From: Lamellibrachia satsuma
Lineage: Eukaryota > Annelida > Polychaeta > Sabellida > Siboglinidae
Assembly: GCA_033239005.1 (NCBI GenBank)
Contig: BSQZ01000120.1
Location: forward strand, 455,001 to 519,000
Direction: 5' to 3'
Length of the DNA stretch: 64,000 nt
Shown here piece after piece: positions 36,155 to 64,000 of this stretch (position 1 is the first letter of the stretch; each line of letters begins with the position of its first letter). Under the pieces are notes generated by a model that worked only from the letters and a program-made list of their open reading frames with translations, did no database searches and was not told where the DNA came from. The position numbers and the translations under genes were made by a program.

Positions 36155-36314
36155 GTGTGTATGTTGTGAATCGATGCCAATGTGACAGGATGTCTGATTG
36201 TGTTCATAGAGTGCGCCACCAGGCGGGTGAAGTCAAAGCAGAACACTGCCTAGGAGTGTTTGTGTCTTCCGTCTGCACTGGCTGGTGCAGGACCAGAAGA
36301 TGGGAATTCTTCAG
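36155..36314 (+). pseudogene. Dyskerin-like exon a in D2
   Basis: Both splice sites are present (ttgcag, gtagta). The frame has a TGA four codons in (VCML then stop) and a TAG near the end, yet keeps [20 protein letters not shown]. Decayed. Confidence 0.7.
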
Positions 36315-37232
36315 GTAGTACTGTGTGACTTGGTAATGTCATAATCTTTGTAATACTGTCCATTCACTTATCTGTCATTTCAAGTGCCATCCAGTAAACT
36401 TAGCAGTTCTTTAGTGGTCAACACGGTGGACCTTTTTGTAGCTTCATATCGATGATGTAGCTCAGATTTAATAGAACGTTTGTATAAAACAGAAAAGTAA
36501 ATTAAAATAAAATCTACTAAAATGTGATCTGTAGTATTTTGTAGTATTTCTGCATTAACCAATGGAGCCAAGATCTAGTATAAACACATTTTTAGACCTG
36601 TTATGATCTGTCAAGGAGCTAACGTCCAGTCACTGTTGACTGAAGCTGCTTTGTCTGGGACATTTTAAAACTGAAACAAATCTCACTTCAGTTTAAAAAG
36701 TAGTCTACTAATTGAATATTTGAAAAATAATATTTGAGGCTGGTAGCAAAAATATTTCTGTTGATCTGATGAATCATCACGTAGACCAAAATTACATCAT
36801 TTTGCTTAAGAGGATCATTCTAGCTTGTGGTTTCAGATTAATAATCATAAATACTGTTGTAGGCTATACATATTTTTGAGGTTATATTTGTGTGGAAATC
36901 AGTAAAAAGTAAATCTTTGTATATTAATTGAGAATGTTTTTGTTGAAATTCAACATTGAGTCACACAATTTTCAGTGTTGTTTAATACTAAAAATAACTC
37001 TTAGAATAACTGATTTCTTACAAAATATAACAGCAACAAACTATTTAAATGTATTTTGTTTTGTGACCAAATCTCAACACACTGTAAATTACTTCATTAT
37101 TCAATGATTCACTGATCTGCCTGCTTCATTAGTCCAATTAAAACCCTGGGAAATCAAAAATGTGTGGATACTGTACTTGGCAAATTACACATTTTGTTTC
37201 TTTTATTTATTATTTGAATGTGATTGTTGCAG

Positions 37233-37330
37233 GCAGTAGAGAAATTGACTGGAGCGCTGTTCCAGGGACCTCCGCTTATCTCAGCCGTGAAGCGACAGTT
37301 AAGAGTGAGAACAATTTATGAGAAAACTCC
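37233..37330 (+). pseudogene. Dyskerin-like exon b in D2
   Basis: Acceptor ttgcag. Open frame [20 protein letters not shown] then [11 protein letters not shown], closer to dyskerin than the D1 copy because the Arg codon (CGA) is intact. A 2-bp deletion after TIYE changes the end of the exon. Confidence 0.8.
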
Positions 37331-37688
37331 TGAAATACAATTAGCAGACTTTGGTAGTTTATATATTTTTAATGGAATGACAAAGAAGTGAATTGAGTCC
37401 TTTGCATACAGTCTTGACAAAACTTTCACGAAATTCAGAAGTCCCATTTTCATGACTTAAATTTGATTGATAGTCTAGAAATATACCCAAAAATCACTAT
37501 TTCTGATCTCACATTCCAGTGAAATGAACTTGATATGATGACTCTGATGTGCTGTTTATCTGAGAAACTACAATTCCTCTTGTTGTCAACATGTTGCAGT
37601 GAATAGATTATTACTCAGTCATTTGTATGGTACATTTTACTGTGAGTTAGCACTGATATTAACTTGTGTGCGGCTCTCGTTTCCCCAG

Positions 37689-37855
37689 GGATCGTCTCAA
37701 TGAGTTGTGATGCACGCGCATGCATACAAACTCTTCGTCTTAACATGGGGCTCATTCTGAGGGTCGGAGGTCATCTCCCCAGGGATCGTCTCAGTGAGTT
37801 GTGATGGACGCACATACATACGAGGTCAGATGCAAGAGCTTCCGAGAAAGAGAAG
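37689..37855 (+). pseudogene. Dyskerin-like exon c in D2, two tandem copies
   Basis: The first copy is altered (SCDARACIQTLRLNMG). The second is cut short: after GRTYIR-type sequence it jumps to gaggtcagatgcaagagctt and then a gtaagg donor. No frame yields the full exon. Confidence 0.75.
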
Positions 37856-38604
37856 GTAAGGTTAGAAATATCAGTGGAATGGTGCACCAGTATAGCTCGA
37901 TACCTCTAGTCGTATTACTAAATTACGACACTGTTGCTTTTTACCGTAAGTTGTGACATTTGCAACCTGGTTTGAAATATGGTATCGAAAATTTGCAGCC
38001 ATCTGTCAAAAGTTAATGTTGATCCCTAAGACATTTCTAGTTTACTTGGCAATACCAGTTTGTGTTTTTGTTTAATTTATGCATATAGTTGGAATAACAA
38101 TTTAAAATAAACAGCAAAGTCAAAAAGGTGTTGTTTTCGGTGAAATCAACATCACAAGTACAAATATGTTAAGATCCATGAATAATCACAAGTCACATTG
38201 CGAATATAATTAAAACATTCCAAATGTGACAAATGTTCAATATATTTTCCAACAGGATTTTATTTGGTGTAACAAGGTATGTACAAATCAGAACTACCTA
38301 CGTACACTAAGATCACATGATTAATTGGAATATTTCATAGAGGGAGTGAACATTTCATAGCAAAATCCTCACCCTGGGGTGAATAGTTCATGGGGGTGAA
38401 TACTTGACCACGCCCCGACAATTTGGTGAAAGACGGAAGTTTTGGTCAGAGAGTCATTGAGTAATTGTGTCACTAACTTGAGTTAGAGTAACACGATTCA
38501 ACCTTCAAAGTTCTGAATGTAGTTCACCTCTGATGTGTTGTTCTCTGTTGTAACTGATGTCACATATAGCTCTATTAAAATGTAGTTCATATGTTCTCCA
38601 CCAG

Positions 38605-38896
38605 CTGGTTCGTCCGGCATGATGTACTGTCGAGACATCTTCTACAGTGGCAGTCTGGCGAACATCAATGTGTACCGGTTGAATCTCGTTGCCTTTTGTG
38701 ACCTCACTGCCCCACCAGGTGGCACCACAAGATGGGAGTTTCTTATTCCGTCTGTTCCACTGCTAGGAGGAAATTAAGGGAATATTCTGACAGATACTTG
38801 AACTTCTCAAGGACGTTCTCTTTGCTGTCTCGCTATCTCTTCACGAGCATTGGCTTCAACGTGCCGTACATCTACTTGCCTGATCGGGTCACACAG
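38605..38896 (+). pseudogene. SLC16-like exon 1 in D2
   Basis: Acceptor ccaccag, donor gtgaga. MMYCRDIFYSGSLANINVYR in one frame, stop, then RKLREYSDRYLNFSRTFSLL and RYLFTSIGFNVPYIYLPDRV in another. The frameshift is shared with D1, so it predates the duplication. The second half is better preserved than in D1. Confidence 0.75.
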
Positions 38897-39139
38897 GTGA
38901 GACTAGACAGTGCTGCAGACTAGTGTCAACATTGGCATTTTTAAGTTTCATATTTATGAATCTTTTGATATTAAAGTTAATTATCGAAGAGAAATAAATA
39001 ATCAAGATTATAAGACAGTCACATAACGTTTTAATCCAACATTACTCGTGATTGTAACATTTACACAAACATTATTAAAATTGTTTATGTTGATTAAAAT
39101 TAATTAGATTCATTGTAATCACCCAAACATTTTTCTCAG

Positions 39140-39221
39140 ATGGGCATCTCCAAGTGAAAAGCCACCTTTCTCATCTCGGTGATTGGCGTCTCGAACACCG
39201 TCCTCTTTGGTCTCTTCATTG
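39140..39221 (+). pseudogene. SLC16-like exon 2 in D2
   Basis: Same 82-bp exon as in D1 but with MGISK followed by a TGA where D1 has TCA (Ser). Splice sites are kept. Confidence 0.75.
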
Positions 39222-39404
39222 GTGAGTTAAGTGGTGAGTGAGTTAAAGTTAAAACTTAAATTAAACCCTGTCAAGGCTGTTTAATCTTGCAACTTGTTAA
39301 TCTTGAATGATTTAAAAAAGTTTGTATCTAGAAATTTGATTTGTTTATGACTCTCTTATCATATATATGTTCTAATCTATATAATTATTAGAAAACTGGA
39401 CTCA

Positions 39405-39652
39405 CGAACAATTTCATTCACCCCACATTGCCTTAGTTCACTCAGCTGTATAAATATAAATGACTACCTGGCTATAGACAGTGGTGGATATGTGAACGAA
39501 TAGTCTTTGCACAGTAATTACAGCGAGGCTGAATACTTCCCAGGGAAGTTGAGTTGATGTTGGAATGAACTGGTCTGCCACCAGAGGTGAAGTGTAAAGT
39601 ATTTTGATCAATCCTACAGACTGGATACTGTGCTAGATAAGAACTTACCTTT
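39405..39652 (+). mobile_element. SINE copy in D3
   Basis: Near-identical to the D2 copy (35665-35920), so it was duplicated with the unit and did not insert independently. Confidence 0.6.
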
Positions 39653-39885
39653 GTATGCACACACATACATACACACATACACACATATACATTGCATACC
39701 TACATTGCATATTATGTTGTATACGTATGTCGCATGTATACATCTTGTTTTGTATACATTATATTGGTGTTAGTTTTATGAGAATTCACCAAGAAATGTG
39801 TTACAGCTAAATATTGTCAAAAGTACAAACCACCTCAAATCTAAGATGCCTGTTACTAAGTGCTGCCCCATGTGACATATTGCAG

Positions 39886-40045
39886 GTGTGTATGTTGTCA
39901 CTCGATGCCAAAGTGACAGGATGTCTGATTGTGTTCATAGAGTGCGCCACCAGGCGGGTGAAGTCGCAGCAGAGCACTGGCAAGGAGTGTTTGTGTCTTC
40001 CTTCTCCACTGTCTGGTGCAGGACCAGAAGATGGGAATTCTTCAG
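39886..40045 (+). pseudogene. Dyskerin-like exon a in D3, open frame
   Basis: Acceptor ttgcag and donor gtagga are both present and the frame is open: [20 protein letters not shown] and [12 protein letters not shown]. It is the best preserved of the four copies of the TruB catalytic exon, with the catalytic Asp in LDA. No other dyskerin exon follows before the minisatellite, so a functional product is unlikely. Confidence 0.75.
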
Positions 40046-40956
40046 GTAGGACTGTGTGACTTGGTAATGTCATCAAGTTTTTAATACAGTCAACTCACTA
40101 GCCTGTCATTTCAAGTTCCACCTCAGTTATACTGACATGGTTGTCCAGTAAACTTAGCAGTTATTTAGTGGTCAACACAGTGGACCTTTCTGTAGCTTCA
40201 TATCGATCATGTAGCTCAGATTTAATAGAACTTTTGTATGAAACAGAAAAGTAAATTAAAATAAAATCTGCTAAAATGTGATCTGTAGTATTTTGTACTA
40301 TTTCTGTATTAACCAATGGAGCGAAGATCTAGTATAAACACATTTCGAGACCTGTCATGATCTGTCAAGGATCTAAGTCATTGTTCACTGATGCTGCTTT
40401 GTTCGGGACATTTTAAAACTGAAACGAGTCTCACTTCAGTTTAAAAAGTAATCTATTAATTGAATATTTGAAAAATAGTATTTTAATATTTGAGGCTGGT
40501 AGCAAAAATATTTCTGTTGATCTGATGAAAGTCATCACGTAGACCAAAATTACATCATTTTGCTTAAGAGGATCATTCTAGCTCGTGGTTTCAGATTAAT
40601 AATCATAAATACTGTTGTAGGCTATACATATTTTTGAGGTTATATTTGTGTGGAAATCAGTAAAAAGTAAATCTGTGTATATCAATTGACAATGTTTTTG
40701 TTGAAATTCAACAGTGAGCCACACAATTTTCAGTGTTGTTTAATGCTAAAATAACTCTTGGAATAACTGATTTCTTACAAAATATAACAACAACAAACTA
40801 TTTAAATGTATTTTGTTTTGTGACCAAATCTCAACACACTGTAAATTACTTCATTATTCAATGATTCTCTGATCTGCCGGCTTCGTTAGTCCAATTAAAA
40901 CCCTGGGAAATCAAAAATGTGTGGATACTGTACTTGGCAAATTACACATTTTGTTA

Positions 40957-41476
40957 CTCGCCGAGCACGCTGTAATGTGAGACAGCACTTGTCGAGCATG
41001 CCGTAATGGAAGACAGCACTCGCCGAGCTTGCCGTAACGGAAGACAGCACTTGTCGAGCACGCCGTAATGTGAGACAGCACTTGTCGAGCACGCCGTAAT
41101 GGAAGACAGCACTCGCCGAGCACGCCGTAATGTGAGACAGCACTTGTCGAGCATTCCGTAACGGAAGACAGCACTCGCCAAGCACGCTGTAATGTGAGAC
41201 AGCACTTGTTGAGCACGCCGTAATGGAAGACAGCACTCGCCAAGCACGCCGTAATGTGAGACAGCACTTGTCGAGCACTCCGTAACGGAAGACAGCACTC
41301 GCCAAGCACGCTGTAATGTGAGACAGCACTTGTCGAGCATGCCGTAATGGAAGACAGCACTCGCAGAGCACGCTGTAATGTGAGACAGCACTTGTCGAGC
41401 ACGCCATAACGGAAGACAGCGCTCGCCGAGCACGCTGTAATGTGAGACAGCACTTGTCGAGCACGCCATAACGGAA
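40957..41476. repeat. 31-bp minisatellite arranged as 62-bp dimers
   Basis: Two monomer types alternate, cgccgagcacgccgtaatgt-gagacagcact and tgtcgagcacgccgtaatgg-aagacagcact, giving a 62-bp period over about 8 dimers. All three minus-strand frames are open because 31 rotates the frame, so the three overlapping ORFs are artefacts. Confidence 0.95.
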
Positions 41477-41479
41477 AAC

Positions 41480-42930
41480 TGCTGTGATCGCCTTCAGCGG
41501 AGTTGTTCAGAATAGGAAAATTTGCATGACTGGATAATGTCAGTACAAAAAATTACATGTCTCTGACTAGCATGGACACTTAGTAGTGACGTGTCAGGGT
41601 CATTACGTCAGTGTCATGCTTGATGCATGTTCAGAGCTTTTGTAACCCTCTCGGTCACTTCAGCGTTGGACTGAACTGTTCTTCGGTGTCATGTCACCAT
41701 GTTGGTGGTCGTCACATGACTTGTCTATGAAAACGTTTGGAACTGCACATAAAACCAGAATGTGTTTCTAATGTTATTCTGTGTTCATACAGACAAGTAT
41801 GTGTATAAACATTCTTGTATCGTCCGGCCTGAAATTGTTCACTTTATCATTGGTGTGTTGATTTTGTTGAAGTATTTTTGTTTTGGCACCCAGTGCTCGA
41901 CAGTGATAGTTGGGTATGTTGTACGGTGACACTAGTAGACATTTGCTCCAGTAGATGGCGTCACTGATGTATTCGAGGCGTGACAGGTGCAGTTTCACTG
42001 GGTTTTTTCCATGCACATGAAGTTACCCTATACCCAAATCAAATTGGCGCCATGTAGCGAGCCCAGAATGTTAGACAATTATTAATGTCCAGTGTTTGGT
42101 GTTTGGCTGGATTAAATATGGAGTTGTGATTTCTTATTTCGTTTTATTCTGTTTCTTGTGCCTTCCTTAATGTACAGTGGCTGGTTTGGTGGGAGAACAG
42201 GAGATATTTGTAGAACATATACTGTGCAATGCAATATAAGAATGCGTTAATCAATAAGACTGTGCATACATTATTTTAACCTCTAAAATCTGGAAAGATG
42301 CAATGTCTGGATGCTGATCTTAAATGTACACCGACTGTTTAGAATGACAGTGTGTTGAGGTGGGAGTTACCGGGTCAAATAGTACTGGAGAAAATATATA
42401 ATTGGTAATTTCACGAAGAGTGGTGGTAGGATGATGTTCACATTAACAAGGTACGAGGCCACTGACTATTGTGTACGTCAATGAGGCAAGGGGCTCCACC
42501 TTAGTGAGTGTAGCATGTCTGTCAAACAGGAGGTGAATACATAACATATATCTGGGTAAATATCTAAAACAAACACCATTGTATATGAACATACATCATT
42601 TTATTATACATTGTAGACCTCTGGATACATTTATATGTATAAAAGTGCTCAATGTTTGTGTGAGGCTACTTAGTGACTAGCTGTTTGTATATGAACATTA
42701 CTAAGCTAACTTTCTCCATCCCTGTCGCAGGCAGAATTCTCTCAGAGTTGACACGGCCGTCTCCAACTTGAAATCAGAATTATTAGAAGCGCTGCAAACA
42801 AAATATCAACACATGTTGAGTAATGAAATATATTCTATGAAACCAATTCATTCCATAAAAAGGTTATTGAAATAGTATATTTTTAATATATGTATTTAGG
42901 CACGGGGAAAACTCACCAAATAAATATTTT
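41480..42930. other. No supported gene
   Basis: Intergenic sequence. An 80-codon minus frame at 41774-42016 has no recognisable domain. A splice-like acceptor at 42730 (ctgtcgcag) precedes a short frame but without a partner. Nothing convincing. Confidence 0.5.
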
Positions 42931-42934
42931 GACA

Positions 42935-43245
42935 GCAATTGTATTGCTCTGAAACATGGACAAAAATGGAACTGAAACTAGCAAGTTTCCAGAGAAGATT
43001 CTTGCGCAAACTTCTAAACATCAGATGGAAGGAATTTATCACCGACAAGGAAGGACTTAAAGAACAAATGCCGAGTCGATCAAGTAAACAATATTGAAAA
43101 GAAGATGGACATATTTGAACCATGTCCTTAGAATGCCGCTATCAAGAACACAAAACAAGCGTGGTACTAGAGACCACCTGGAAAGAGGACATGAATGGCT
43201 GAAGATATACATGGATGGCGTCTCTGTCTTGTGTGCCTCATGGCA
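42935..43245 (+). mobile_element. LINE C-terminal fragment (RTE/endonuclease-type tail)
   Basis: The plus strand encodes, over shifted frames, RFLRKLLNIRWKEF and RRWTYLNHVLRMPLSRTQNK, then a degenerate repeat of the C-terminal region. This arrangement (CLR-IL-IRW, W-GHVLRM) is typical of the C-terminus of RTE-like and related LINEs. Confidence 0.75.
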
Positions 43246-43627
43246 CAGGGTGGAAGTAAGAAAGATGCATTTATTAAAAATTTTTTTATTTTGAGGCAGT
43301 CCCCTATTTAAAGTTGTCCTTTGTTTTGAGAGTTGCCCTGGTCATCACTGTTGCTACGATATATATTCTATGAAACTCAATTCATAAAATAGTTACATTA
43401 TATTAAACACAAATTAACATTATTTTTTTAGTCAGTCCCCTAAAGGTCTCCTTTGTTTTGAGAGTTGCCCTGGTCATCAGTCATTATGATGAATATTTAC
43501 TATGTATTTCCAGCGAGGAACTGAAGTAAACAGACACGTCTGACGTAGCCGGCTGACGTCATTGCTACAATGTAACACATCAATGAACGTGTTACGTCGT
43601 CGGGGCAGACTCCGGCTAATAAAGTGG

Positions 43628-63699
<20,072 letters not shown>

Positions 63700-64000
63700 C
63701 TAAAACATGTGCTTGTGATATGAACATTTCTATTTCACCAGGACATGCAACATGTACAATATGCTATGCCGTTTCATGTTTCATCTCCATTAGACATTTG
63801 CTGTGAATCGCTATCACTACCACACATTGTCTTTGTGAATTGTATTTGGCTACACAGCACTTACACCATTGTTATAATGGAAACAATTTTCACCGTGTAC
63901 AACCAGCATGGTATGACCCTCTCATAAACAGTCTTTAGCATTGAACCAATCCATTAATAGCAAAACCCCTTTGTGCACACAATGACAGGACAAGTCTCAT
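63700..64000. other. Sequence upstream of the coiled-coil exon, no exon seen
   Basis: Because the coiled-coil exon opens with an acceptor, this should be intron. The first exon and promoter lie outside the window. Confidence 0.6.

Larger units (their letters stand above)
35498..39231 (+). repeat. Duplicated unit D2
   Basis: Complete 3.73-kb copy of the composite unit, directly followed by D3 with no spacer (junction at the gtgagttaagtggtgagtga site). It lacks the 1.88-kb insert of D1 and has about two copies of exon c instead of four. Confidence 0.9.
39232..40957 (+). repeat. Duplicated unit D3, truncated
   Basis: Starts immediately after D2 and aligns with it up to the sequence before exon b (ggcaaattacacattttgtt). 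There it is replaced by a 31-bp minisatellite. Confidence 0.9.

Noticed and set aside
40895..41469. Three overlapping minus-strand frames of 170-190 codons
   Set aside because: A 31-bp unit rotates through all three frames, so all are open together.
41774..42016. 80-codon minus-strand frame
   Set aside because: No family match, no splice support, isolated in intergenic sequence.

Overview
This window is eukaryotic nuclear DNA, almost certainly from an invertebrate animal, and it is dominated by repeats. The evidence is GT-AG split exons, AATAAA signals, an animal-type NACHT/leucine-rich-repeat (NLR) receptor gene with many small phase-2 LRR exons, a tRNA-headed SINE, decayed Ty3/Gypsy, LINE and hAT elements, and very long (TA)n and (CA)n tracts. 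I cannot name the species. A marine invertebrate such as a mollusc or lancelet is a guess, based only on the NLR type and the mixture of transposons.

Layout. 1-18.7 kb: two paralogous copies of a ~3 kb segment (A at 1-3040, B at 10661-13735), separated by minisatellites (38-, 14-, 39- and 55-bp units), a 400-bp (TA)n tract and a hAT remnant. Copy B runs into a decayed Ty3/Gypsy element on the minus strand, and that abuts a LINE reverse-transcriptase fragment on the plus strand. 18.7-26 kb: SINE, (TA)n, small repeats, LINE scraps and isolated exon-like fragments of two RNA-modification enzymes, dyskerin (DKC1/Cbf5) and tRNA-dihydrouridine synthase 3 (DUS3L). 26.1-41 kb: three head-to-tail copies (D1, D2, D3) of a unit carrying dyskerin-like exons followed by monocarboxylate-transporter-like (SLC16) exons. 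The D1/D2 junction is split by a 3.48-kb DNA transposon with a Mutator-like transposase, inserted precisely between TTAA duplications. 43.6-63.7 kb: one large minus-strand gene, 5'-partial, encoding an 18-residue-repeat coiled coil, a NACHT ATPase and a C-terminal LRR array. Its introns hold a LINE, a hAT MITE with 8-bp target duplications, minisatellites and duplicated intron blocks.

The only gene that looks intact is the NLR. Its thirteen visible exons have compatible phases (phase 1 between coiled coil and NACHT, phase 2 everywhere after) and their lengths sum to 3303 nt, exactly 1101 codons including the stop. The LRR array has grown by tandem duplication of a ~955-bp block carrying two LRR exons. 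The dyskerin, DUS3L and SLC16 pieces all carry stops, frameshifts or missing exons and look like duplicated gene debris. Most long open frames elsewhere are by-products of tandem repeats and are not called as genes.
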